Shown here piece after piece: positions 42,401 through 56,000 of a stretch of DNA of 64,000 bases. Position numbers and translations under genes: made by a program. Location of the stretch: the NCBI GenBank assembly GCA_007570785.1, contig ML660774.1, positions 11,872,476-11,936,475 on the forward strand, given 5' to 3'. The stretch is from Antilocapra americana. Lineage: Eukaryota > Chordata > Mammalia > Artiodactyla > Antilocapridae. A model generated the notes under the pieces. That model worked only from the letters and a program-made list of their open reading frames with translations. It did not search any database and was not told where the DNA came from. Positions within the stretch are counted from its first letter, which is position 1, and the number at the start of each line of letters is the position of its first letter.

Positions 42401-45400
42401 CCTCTGCCCATGGGGATTCTCCAGGCAAGAATATGGGAGTGAGTTGCCATGCCCTCCCCCAGGGGATCTTCCCAACTCAGGCATCGGACCCAGGTCTCTC
42501 ACATAGCAAGCAGATTCTTTACCATCTGAGCCACCAGGGAAGCCCAAGAATACTGGATTGGGTTACCTATCCATTTTCCAGGGGAGCTTCCCGACCCAGG
42601 AATAGAACTGGGGTCTCCTGCATTGCAAGCCAATTCTTTACCTACTGAGCTACCAGGGAAGACCCAAACAACACCCATAATTACAGAAAAGTTAGGATCT
42701 TTTGAGTGCTGTGACTCTTCATTTGGAATTCAGAACTCATCTTAGAAAAAAAGTTTAAATTGAAAAATTATAATTAAATAACACCCATAATGTTTGGGTT
42801 TTTTTAGGGGGGGCAGTTAGGACTCAAATATCCTAACTTTTCTGTAGCAAGGAAAAATCACTATATGGGATTTTCTCTAACATGCTAAAATCAATCCTGT
42901 CCAACCTCAACATGTGGTTTTCCTCACCAGTTTTGTTTTAGTCGTACCTAACCACTCTGCTAGTTCAGAGACTTATAACTTCCAATTTTGCATCCAAAGT
43001 TGTTCTAGCTAACAAGATAACTTTTGAACAAGTCTCTGAGACACCCCTGGGAACCCACTCCTCTAATTTCCATGGTGGCATTCACCCTTGACTGCACTCG
43101 AATTATCAGAATGGCTTTGCAGTCTGGACCATCCTCAGGCAGTACTATTACTAATTGCACAATACTTACTTTTCTTCAGTCATTTTAAATGATTTTGAGC
43201 CAGGAGAAAAAAAAGCAAGCAAAAAAAAGGCAGTAATTTTTGAAACACACACGTGCGCACACGTACACACACATTTCCCAAACTTCCTGTGACAGAACTC
43301 CAACATAACATCATCCATCACTAAATTCAGAATAAACAGTGGCTGCGTTATCTTCCAATCATATAATTACAGGAATTTTAAGACTAATTTCTAATGATGC
43401 AGTTTTATTGATGTTCTTTTTTCCCACACATCCCCATAATTATCCACAATTGAAAATTCCACAGTCACTTTCTTTCGTTCATATGCCAGTTATTTTTTGA
43501 GAGGCTATCATGCGCCTGACACTGTTCTTGATACAGAAATGAACAAAAAAGATAAAATCTTTGCTATTGTGGACTCACACAGACAAAAACATGTAAACCA
43601 ATAAACAAATACTTTCAAATAGTTTCCGTGCTATGAAGAAAATACAACACTGGACAGGGAGAAAAAAGGAGAGGTGGAAGAGGGAGCTATATTAACGAGG
43701 GTGGTTAAGTAGGGCTTCCCTAAGCTTTCAAGTTTCACAGAAAACCTGAATTATTTTTATTATCCGGAGGACTTGAGAAAAAGCACTGATGGTAGAAAGA
43801 ACAGAAAGTACAAATGAGACTTCAGGGATTTAAAAGGTCAGATAGATGGTTGGAGCACAATGAACTACAGGGTATAAGTTCCCCCATTAAACGCAATGAA
43901 ATTTAACTGAACACTTTAGTAAGCTCTTCATACATTTCAAAAGAATTGCTGTCTATGAAAAGAAGAGAATAATGAAGCTGTTGGAGGATGTATGATGGGT
44001 CTCCTTATAGACTCAGTAGTTAAAAGACTCATTATTTCACACTATTCTTGCAGAAAATGTGATTTGAATGAGTGTAGCAGAAAATTTACAAATTATTACC
44101 TGTCCTTACCTTTAGACTCCCACGTAGATAAAACCACAAGGATTGATGTAGGATATTAAATTCTTAATTTATGAGCATTTTACTACTATACCATAAGCTT
44201 TAATCATATTTATGGTTTTGACACTTGATAGTGCTAGGCTTAGCATTTTCCACTGGCATTTAGACATGAATTTTGCAAGACAGTGTGGACAGAACTAAAG
44301 TAAGAGAATTTTAAAGTAAGAGAATCTAAAAAAGATTTATTTCCCAAGGTTATACTTGAGAAAGAAAACTGCATCCAGAAATAGATTTAAAGAGTACACT
44401 TACTTGTTAAAATACATAAAAGAAAAAGATACTCTGTGTAAGAAATCACACCTAGAAGAGAAATAGTATTAGTTATGCTATATGTAAAATATTTCTATTT
44501 CATATTTATCAAGTAAAATATTACTCTTATAGAATAGCAATAAGTAATAGTTACAAAAAATTCAGACTTTAAAGAAGATGCTAAATATTGTTTTAAATGA
44601 GACCAAATCATTACCATAAGATCAGAGCAAAAGAAGCAAGAAATAAATTTTACTTTGTTTCATATGCCTTCTTAGAAGCAAAATTCACATTAATGCTTCC
44701 AGATATACTGACACAAAAGCAAAATTATTAATAATGTTTACATATAGCTGTTAATTTTAAATGTGTTGCTAGAGTTTTCAATATACGAATCTAATTAAAG
44801 ATAGGAAGATTGAAAATGGTTAACTCTGCGAAGTGCTTAATGACTTCTTAGAAATCCTTAAATAAAACATTCAGATATTCTTGCTTAGAGATTTGACTGC
44901 TGTATTGCATTCAAAAAATACAACTCTATACTTATTACTTTTCTGCCTTTAAGTTATCATTCATTATTCTTGACACATTTCATGCTTCTATTAAGTCTAA
45001 GAAATTTTAATTTTAATTAAATGGCTTATACTTCCTGCATATTACATCCTGAGTTCTCTGTAATCTCATAATTATAAACTTTAAAAGGAGTTTGTTTAAA
45101 GTAAATAAAAATATACATTCTGTTACTCAAATATTTGCTTTTGAATGATAACACCCAAAACTAGAATTAATGGCTTAACTGATTTTCCAAGCAGGTCCTG
45201 AGAAAATTAAAATCAGGAATAAGCCAATAATACTTATCCAGATACTAGACAGTCCTCATGTTTGGTAAAACAGTATAAAAATTCTTAAATAATTGGATCG
45301 TGAACCTTAAAACTCTACTTTACCTGATGTTCTTTGAGGCTATCCTCTTTGTTACAGAACAAAGAGAAGAGGAGGCACTGTCAGGCGGTCTGTCAGGAGA

Positions 45401-48400
45401 GGTGAAGGGACGGAGCTAGGAGGCCTGAAAGCATTCCCGTCTTTTGTTTACACTAGAATATTGTGACCTATAGACATAGTTCTGGTTGATTGCCATGAAT
45501 GTTATGGGAGAAAGATTCTGGAATGGTCAATGTGTATAAAGGTACAATACCTAGATTCCATAGGGATCCCTCAAAAAAAAAAAAAAGAATTGGAAATGGG
45601 CTCTGTATCTTCACAATCCAGTCTCAGTAACTGTTGTTCTAACTGATGTGGTGGAATACACAAGAGATGCCAGTTAGTGAAAAGAAGTTTAATGTCTGCT
45701 GCACATCTTCTACTTGGTAATCAACTCAAGAGCCCCCTCAGTGAGGGTTACTTAACAGTAGGCGTCCTGCTCATGAGTACTGCAGTGGACACTTGTTCGA
45801 AGTACGGAGTTTTTGAGGTATTTCGAGGAGCTTTTGGTTTTTGAGGTGGTGTCATCCACAGCAGAGAAAAACAAAGTGAGAAGCTCATGATAAAATTTAA
45901 TAAAAATGGTCAAGGAGAAGAGAAAATACTACTAAATATGAACTCTAGATTCAAAATGCTTTTAATTACAAAAATGGAGAGTCATTAGGCTAACCTTTCG
46001 ATTTGTTTTAAGGTCACCCAGAGTCAAAAATAAAATAACAGTAAATGCTAAGCATATAGTAAATTTGTGATCTTTAGAAAAAGAGGATAAGAAAGATGCC
46101 AACTAGGTTCCCTTTGAAAGTTCAATTTTAAAAAATTGTCAGGGAAGTTCCTTTAAAAGCACCACACTGTTTGGTTTCTATATCCTGATACATTACAGCT
46201 GGCTATTATAACTAAGTCTGTGTAATTCATGTTTTTATAAATGTTACATACCAATTAAATTTTTGTAAAACTGCCTAACATTTTCTCGCTGGGCTGTATT
46301 TTAAGCTGATAGAATCCTTTTGTGAGTTAGTCTTCAACAGCTCTAAAAACTTAGCTTTAACCCAATGGTTCTAAAACTTGGGTACATGGATTACCTTGAT
46401 AATCCCATCACTATGACATAGATCTGCACTGTTCTCCAGGGTAGCCACTGGCCACATAGGGCTACTTAAATTTAGCAATAATTAAAAGTAAATAAAATTA
46501 AAAATTCCATTCCTCAGATATAGTAGCCCCATTTCAGGTACTTCATAGCCACAACTGACTCAAGGCTATGAAGTCTAGGGATATGGACATTCCAACCACT
46601 GTAGACAGTCCTATCGGATAGCATCGAATACATCATCTTCCCTGAAAAAAATATACAAATCTGCGTACAATTTAAGTAGGATTAGGACTTGCCTAAACCT
46701 ATAGGTTCCAGATTTAAGCCTCTCTTAAACTAAAAAGAATTTCCTTCTTCCATCCATTTATCTTTCTTAGATTATATTTGATCCAATTTTATTTTCCCAT
46801 GAGAGGTATTAAGGAAATACTTTTTACATTCACCAATTTACCCTGTTTTTCTGAGCTTTGAACTTTCTTGATCCTATCATTCCACTCTAAGATTTGAATG
46901 GCAATCTTTAACACAACTTCCAGAAAAAAATTTCTAAGAACTTTAAAGATATCGTAGCCCAGACTTCACAAAGATTTAAATAAAAACTCTAGTTATGAAA
47001 AGCCTACAATTAAAGATAAGGTGTCTCCTCCATCCAGAGTCCATAAGATCTAGGTAAAAGCAATTTGAACTTTTAATTCTATTTGGATAAACATATATGA
47101 ACTATAACTACTCTTTTAAAGTATTTATCTTCATGTTAAATATATTATTTTCAAACTAATATTGGTTAAAAGTGATAAAAAAGAAAAAGGTAAGTTTATA
47201 CAATTGCTTTCTATTTTTATTTTGTATATTCTTATATTTGAATATAAAAATATCTATTTCTAAGAAACATTCCTTTCTAGGATTAAAGAGATTATATTGA
47301 TTAGTTTCTGCTATAAATATTTATAAAAAAGTACACTGTAAAAGAAAATTGCAATAACAGCTATATAATTTGATTGCAAGGACATGCATGAATTAACGAG
47401 TTAACATATATATGCTGCTGCTGCTGCTGCTGCTGCGAAGTTGCTCAGTGGTGTCTGACTCTTAGCGACCCCATGGACTGCAGCCTACCAGGCTTCCCCG
47501 TCCCTGGGATTCTCTAGGCAAGAACACTGGAGTGGGTTGCCATTTCCTTCTTCAATGCAGGAAAGTGAAAAGTGAAAGGGAAGCCGCTCAGTCGTGTCCA
47601 ACTCTTCGCCACCCCATGGCCTGCAGCCCACCAGGCTCCTCCATCCATGGGATTTTCCAGGCAAGAGAACTGGAGTAGGGTGCCATTGCCTTCTCCGTAA
47701 CATATATATAAATGTGGGTAATACATAAGTTGAAACAACTGGATTTTGCAGTGAATTTTGTCTAAAAAAAATATTCAAATTGTGCAGCCAAAAGATATAT
47801 CCAATAAGCTTTTCATACTAATTAAAGTTAAGAAAATCTGTAATCACCTGGAAGTAAACGGAAAGAAGAAAAATAAATATTTGGAAATCAGTATTTTTGA
47901 AAAATGCTTTCTGTAGGTAAATATAATGTATACCTCTCAATATGGTTGAAAAGGGTTTTTTTTTTAAACTGTCAAAGTTCGCTTTGTTGGACGATATGAA
48001 TAATGTATAATAAACAAAGTAACATAAAAACCACCCTTAACCTCACTACCAAGAAGCATTCATTATTAGTATTTTAGTGTTTTTAGTTTTTTTCTCTCTG
48101 TACACAGATACATATATAACTGCAAAATTATTTAAGCATGAGGAAAATATACATGCATAAATAGTATAAACAATACAGCGCCAGTACTAAAATACATAAA
48201 TACTAACGTTCACTTACCTTTTTCTTTAAGATTTCGAAATAGCTTTGATGATCCTTTCCAAACTGGTGGTGTTTCTGATAGCATTTGATTTAATTCCTGT
48301 TACATAAAGAATCATTATAATGATTAACAGACAAGCCATTTATTTATAAAATAGACCAAAAATATTTAAATGCCTATACAAAACAAATTCTCTGCTTAGA

Positions 48401-51400
48401 AGACCTCAGATAATGGCTGTATTTATACTACTTTCTCAGTGGTCCATTCAACAGTAAAACCCAATATTTGATCACAGTGCAAAAGTAAAAATGAGTGATA
48501 AAGATGTTACATTAAATTCAATTACAGCTACCAAACTTTCAGATAAATGTATTAATTGGAGATATATAAGGCTTCCTAGGTGGCGCCAGTGGTAATGAAT
48601 CCACCTGCCAAAGCAGGAGATGTAAAAGATGCAGGTTTGATTGCTGGGTAGGGAAGTTGCCCTTGAGTAGGGAATGACAACCCACTCCAGTATTTTTGCC
48701 TGGAAAATCCCATGGACAGAGGAGCCTGGCTGGCTACAGTCCATGGGGTTGCAAAGAGTTGGACACGACTGACCACCAGCACCACGACATACACATATTA
48801 TATATGTGTACATATGATAATCTAATTAAGATAAAACAGTGAATTTAAGTTCTGGGGCCAGTTAGAAAGGATGATTCCATAGAAGCCATAAGAAACAGTG
48901 CACGCCTAATGCAGGTCAGACGTGATCAGCAGGTCTCACATACTGTCTGTTTTCTGTAGCCCATTTGGATTTAGGCAATTCTGGGGTAGATGAAGCAACT
49001 GGGCAACAGCTGGGAAAGAACGACGAGTATTTTATAGTGACTTAAAGAATGATGACATCAGATGACATGGGAAAATAGGCTATTGAGTTATTATGGTCAC
49101 TGTTGCAATTTTTTCCTAATTTTAACCTAAATATTCAGTAAAGAATACATACTCCAATTGCTGATTAATCAGCTTTTTTTTTTAAACCAAGCAGAAGTGG
49201 GGCTATTTTGGAAAATTTAAACATTTGACTCATTGCTCAGATACTAAAACAATTTTGTATTTATTGTGCATACTTGTGTTAAGAGCAACTAAGTGAAAAT
49301 TATAAATAGGTTAATTGTGAAAAAGTATTAAAGGATTTGGTGAGATAACTTGAAATAATTTGAAATTTAAAAAAAAATTAGTCTGCTAAGTAACACACTA
49401 AAAACAAACACTAGGAAGTGCTTCTTTTCCAGATCTGATTTTTGCTGCTCAAAAGTGTGGTTCCTAAAGGCCCTGGCATCATTACCTGTCAGGCAGCTTG
49501 TTAGAAATGCACAATCTCAGATCCCACCCCAGACCTACCAAACCAGAATCTACTTTTAACAAGGTCTACGAATGACTTTTATGTACACTCAAGTTTGAGA
49601 AGCACTTTAGACCAATCCTTTCTGATGTGTGTGCTAAGTCACTTCAGTCGAGTCCAATTCTTTGCAACCCTGTGGACCATAGCCCAAGTATATCAAAATG
49701 CTGCCCACAGGCTTCTCAGGCAACAATACTGGAGTGGGTTGCTGTGCCCTCCTCCAAGGGATCTTCCCCCCTTTCCTGATGTAGTTGTACCTTAAAAAGC
49801 CCTGTGACACTTATAAACCATCTTTTTCACTACAGAGCTGAGTTTAGCAGACAAATAGGGAATCTCTGGGATGCCAAAGGCAGGAGAGATATTTTTAGGG
49901 GATTTATAGAGGCCCTGAAATCCATCTGTGAGTCTGTGCTCTCACTTCCTTCATACTGTAATTTCCGCACGGCAGGTAACAGATGCCACCAATGCTGAGT
50001 ACTGGCTGACTAGGAGAGCAGTGACACCAAGGTCAGAATTCACGACTAATGATGAGAAGCTGTGATGTTTAATGTTTAAACAACAGTAAATTCATAAAGA
50101 TTTTTGTTAAAACAGGAGATTAAAAAGTATTTTGAGTACACTTTATACTTTCATTTATACTGTCTCTATTATATTGATATTACTTCTTTCTCCCTTTTAA
50201 CTCTTTCCATGTATTAAACTTCATTTCTTCTACTCAGCAAAGATTTAAGACCAAAAAATCAGAGCTACCTTTTGAGTTCCCTCTATATCCTTAGCAATGG
50301 GCTAATACACACCTCATTTAATTCTAAAAATTAATTCTCACTAGGCATATATTACTGAGTCTTAAAGAAGATAAGTAACTAACCCAGGATCACACAATTA
50401 GTCAATGACTGGCCAGATCCTTACTCACTCTAAGCAGTTTATTTTTGTAATAGTTTAGTTCTGTCTGGTCTAGATCATCCAACTGACAGACACACTGATC
50501 TTTCATGTCAACTTTAGGGACTTTTAAATTTTATTACAATTTGTATTTCCACTCACGCTCGGACTCTCTCTCCCCACTCCCAGTGCCTAACTTAGTCTCT
50601 TAAAGGCAGTAATATTGAAGACAGAGAATTTGATTGGCTTTTGTCCCTGGTTTCTGGGAGCAAGACTCCATATCCTTACAACACACCAAAGTTTATGCCA
50701 AGGAAAAGAATCAGGATGGGGGATGACCTTCAAAAACAACTCCGTGACTCAAGGGGTTGTGAGCTAGCCTGACCTCTGGGGAGGGGAGAGAAAGGGAGAA
50801 AGAACAGAGATTGAGTTCATTTGTGTGGTCAATGATTTGATCAATCGCAGCTATGCAATGAAGCTCCCAATAAAAACTCTGGACACCAAGCTCAGCAGAG
50901 CATTCAGGTTTGTAAACACATGGGTGTGTCAGGATGGGGCCATTCCCTGATCCCTCAGGGGGTAGGCACAGAAGCTATGTTCGGAACCCTCCTATACCTT
51001 GCTGCATGCGTCTCTCCATTTGGCTGGCCTTGATTTGTTCCCTTATAATGATAATTATAAATTGGAAATCTAAGTGTAGAGCGTTTCTGAGTTCTATGAG
51101 TCTAACAAATTATTAAACTTGAGGGAAGTTGTGGGAACTATCTGAATTTGTAGCCACTTGGTCAGAAATGTGGGTGGTCTGGGATCCCTTGAAATGCAGC
51201 TGGCATTGCTTTCATCTGAAATGAGAGCAATCTTTTGGGGGATTGGGTCCTTAAATCTGTGGGGTCTGATGTTAACTCTGGATGGTCAGTATCAGAATTA
51301 AATTGCAGTGCTGCCAAGTAGGGACTAAATGATTATTTGCTGGACTGAATTCATTTACCTAGAATTACAGATGCCTTTTAAAGGATTCATACAATTTTCC

Positions 51401-53051
51401 TGAGTACAATTTTTTAAAGTAAATACTAAATATATAAGTTATAGGAAAATTAGGAAGTGCAGAAAATAAAAACAGATTGTGATCCAGGGATTAACCACAA
51501 TTAAAATTTTTATTTAATCTAATTTTTTGTCATTCTTGTCGGAAATATTGAATAATTTTCTATGCAAAGTTTTGTTACTTACTCTTTGCACTTAATATAT
51601 CATGATCATATTTTCCTGTCAAACATTCTTGATTTTCATTTTAATGGCTACACAGCAGTTCTGAAATGTAATTCTTTCTATTCTTAAAAACTGTGAACTC
51701 AGAAGAGATATTGCTTATGTGAATTATGTTTAATTATATTTAATGTGTGTGGAAATAGAAATGATACTTTTCTTATTGGTCACACCCCATAGCTTGTGGA
51801 ATCTTAGTTTCCTGACCAGGGATTGAACCTGTGACCTCAGCAATGAAAGTGCTGAATCCTAATCACTGTGGTGGTGGTGGTGGTTTAGTCACTAAGTCGT
51901 GTCCGATTCTTTGTGACCCCATGGATTTAGCCTGCCAGGCTCCTCTGTCCATTGGATTTCCCAGGCAAGAATATTAGAGTGGGTTACCATTTTCTCCTCC
52001 AGGGAATCTTCCTGAACCAGGGATCAAAGCTGGGTCTCCTGCATTGCAGGTGGTTTCTTTACCAACTGAGCCACCAAGGAGGTCCCCTAACCACCAGGGA
52101 ATTCCCAAGAAACGATATATTTTTAAAACGCAAAAATACTTAAGCACATATTCTATTCTCTCTCAGAGTGATGATGTTATCACTCATCAGGAAGCCTCTG
52201 GAAAACTACACTGTACCCTTGTGAGAGAATGAGAGTAACAGAACAAGCAACTTCTCAGTATTATTATGAAAATAGTCTTGACTTTATGGATGCCCCCAAA
52301 AGGTCTTTGCATCTTAAGAAAAATCAGTTTATATTATTTTGCAATGTGCTGTTTTATTCAACCCTATGTTTTTAGGCCTATTCATGTTGATAAACGTAGA
52401 TGTTATGTATTACTCATTTTAGCTCTTCTTCATTTGTCCTTCATATGCCTACTTCACATTCTTTTATTAATCTACTAATTGACATTTATATTGTTTCTAA
52501 TTTTCTAATATCAGGACTCCTGGTATAAGCATGCAAATATTTCTCTTGTAAACATATCTAGAAGTAGAATTTTTGATATGCATATTGCCAAATTTCTCTC
52601 AAAAGAGAAAATACCAACTTACATTCTCACCTGGTTCCTCCTTTCTATCCTTGATAATTACTGATATTGTTAGATTTCTGGAAGCTGACTACCTGATAGG
52701 TGTAAAACAGTATCATATAATTGGTTTAATTTGCATATCCCTGATACTAGTGAGGTTTGCATATCCCTGATTACACACATTTACTGGCCTCTCTGGCTAT
52801 GTCCATCCATTATTTTCTTAATGATTATCTTTTTTATATTGATTTACAGGAGTTCTATATAACTATAAGATACTTAACCTTTTCTGTTAATGGGTTGCAA
52901 GCATATTCTCCCACATGTCATACATCTTTTAACATTGTTGACACTGTCTTTTGTGTGCCAAAATTTTTAATATTTAATTTAGCAAAAGTTGCCAATAATC
53001 TCCTTTGAGTTTAGCTTTATATATTTATATATGTACATATCACAATGTATG

Positions 53052-53087
<36 letters not shown>

Positions 53088-56000
53088 TTAATTGTGTGCA
53101 TGCATATGTATAGCAAGAGCTTTAACTTACCTGCTTGGAAAGTGACTTCCATGTTTTAGCAACTATAAAAAACAGACATAAAAAAGTGGATAATAAATAC
53201 TTCATGTAATGTATATAAAGATCCAGTAACCATCTACATCGTACCTCATGACACTGACTTTTATATCTAAAAGGCAGTTTTTTTTAACCTCAAGATGTGG
53301 ACCTATGTATGTTATACATTTTGTATTTGTCTCATGTACTATAAACTATTCATAATAAATAAACAATATCAGTGGAGTAGAAAACATATTTTCCATAATC
53401 ATCATCTCATTTTGGGGATTTCTGGATTTACAAAGTAAATTAACTTACTTCAAGTTAAATATCCTATGGGTTTAAAACACAAATAATGATATTCATTAAA
53501 TGCTGTTAGATGATGTTAGAATATAAAATAATAGAGAAATTATAATTTTAAGGTGTTACCCGTGATCTCTGCTGTGTTACAATCCGAAGGTTGGGTTTCT
53601 CTACAGTGAACGGGAAGGACAGGGCAAAGAAAAAAAGAGATGAAGGAGAGAACAGGCGATGTTCTAGGAAGACTTGGCCTGTTTTCCACTCTTTTCCTCT
53701 AAGAATGTGACAGATTAATAAAAATACCAGAGGTTACTTTCTCTTTCTGATTTCTCCTCGCATCCCTAAAGACCTCAAACACTATAAATCTCATAAAATA
53801 AGTGCAGCCAACAGTGCTGTTTCTTTGCTCAGATTTGAACACTGTGAACATATAATGCCTATCCAAGAATTATCTCCAGGTTTGGATGTGATTAAGTCCT
53901 ATAATACAGCTGTATTAGCAACTAGTAAATATTAACTATTTCAGCTACAGCACAATAATGACAAGCAATAATTTTTCTCCATGGTCATGTGGGTTTTTCT
54001 ATATAATTAACCATAGTTAATGTAAATAATATATCAAATTCAAGATTTTAAGATAGGCATTTTTTGCTATGTAATCTTCTCTCTTTCAAGCAATGTAATA
54101 AATCATTTTAAGATCACAAGGGAAGAACTATATTCTAAAATTTAGCAAACTGATATCTATGAAGATAGTTTTCTTTTCTATGAAGTAACAACATCCTTTC
54201 TTTCCCTGAGAAAGTTAATATGGAACCCTGTAATCAAGTGATTAAAATCACAGGTGTATAAGGTGCTGCTGCTGCTGCTGCTAAGTTGCTTCAGTCGTGT
54301 CTGACTCTGTGTGACCACGTCCCAGGCTCCCACTTCCCAGGCTCCCACGTCCCTGGGATTCTCCAGGCAAGAACACTGGAGTGGGTTGCCATTGCCTCCT
54401 CTGGGTCTATAAGGTAGACTTCAGCATTTAACCTTAATTATAATACTTTATAAATTCATTTCATAGACATCTTCTTTTACATAGTGAACATAACAATGTA
54501 AATAATTTTATTATTCTGTTGCTTTTGAAATATAGCAGTTAAGAAAGGAAGAAAAATAAATGGTACAAAAGTACATGCATATGCTCTTACGCAATGTTCA
54601 GAAGGTATTTATCAGAAGAGGAAGTTAGACACTCTTGAATTTTGTAGGGTTTATGAGATTTCCAGGGTAAATTATTCACAAAAGACATATTCATTCTGCC
54701 GGATATGTTACCATGTTCAGTATTACTGGCTTTTTAAAAAATAAAACTAAAGAGCCATTAAGATTGTTCTTCAAAGGATTTTCTGATTTCCTAAATTCTT
54801 TATTTCAAATGAAGTTACAGCATATATAAAGTGAAGAGAGACTTCATTCTTTTGGACATATTTTATTTCTTAGTCTATAGGTTAATATTCATTATATTTT
54901 TAATATTTTTATTTAAGTCTGAACTTTTTAAACAAACTGTTTAAAATTAAAAAATACTTGAAGCTACATGAAAATAATTACTTATTTTAATTCTAGATGG
55001 AAAATTTACCTTTTAGGTTCTATTTAAGTAGGTAAAAGAAATTTTCTTGATTTAAAAAACAAAGTTATAATCAGTGATCTGATGTATATATCAATTAACA
55101 TTTATTTGAATTATAATTATTAAGCAAATGTTTACACGACAGCATTTTCCTGTTGATATTGCTATAAAATTAAGGATTTTAAAAAATAATGGTTCTGAAT
55201 TCAAGTGATGATAATAACAATGACACCTCGCAAAGCTTATTAAGTGCCTACTGTATATTGATATTACACTAAAAATAACTGATATCATTCAATCCTCAAA
55301 AAACCTCCTAAGACTTTCTGTTAGTTTCACTTTTATAACTGAAGAAAGAGAAGACTAAATAACTTACTCAGGTTCTCAAAGCTCATAAAAAATGCCAAGG
55401 TCTAAACACAAGTCTGTCTACTTTTAATATGCTACTTTGATATGTATATGATTTAATATTCCGTCTCTGAAGCATATTTTCTTTTTTGAGGTAAATATTT
55501 CTTTTTAAAGCCCTATACTTTTAAAAAAAAGTTTTTACAAATATCTTGATCTTTAGTTATCATTCTTAATTACATCTTAGAAGTACTGATTAGAAATCAA
55601 CTGATGTTGACAGAGAAGGAAAAATATCAGATGACATATGACATCTCTTGTATGTCGAATCTAAAAAGAAATGATAGCAAATGAGCTACTTACAAAACAA
55701 AAAGAGACTCACAGACTTAGGAAATGAACTTATGGTTGCCTATACACATTGTTGTTCTGTTCAAAATGGATAATCAACAAGGTCCTACGTATAGCACATG
55801 GAACACTGTTCAATGTTATATGTCAGCCTGGATGGGAGGGGAGTTTGGGGGAGAATGGATACATGTATATGTATGGCTGAGGCCCTTTATTGTCCACCCC
55901 ATCACAACACTGTGAATCGGTTACACACCCAATAGAAATAAAAAAATAAATTAATTAAATTTAAAAAATAAACTAATGTTAATCTGAGTTTCTTTCTTAA

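Noticed and set aside
47413..47436. (TGC)8 as a coding or disease-type triplet repeat
   Set aside because: It is the microsatellite end of a Bov-A2 SINE in an intron.
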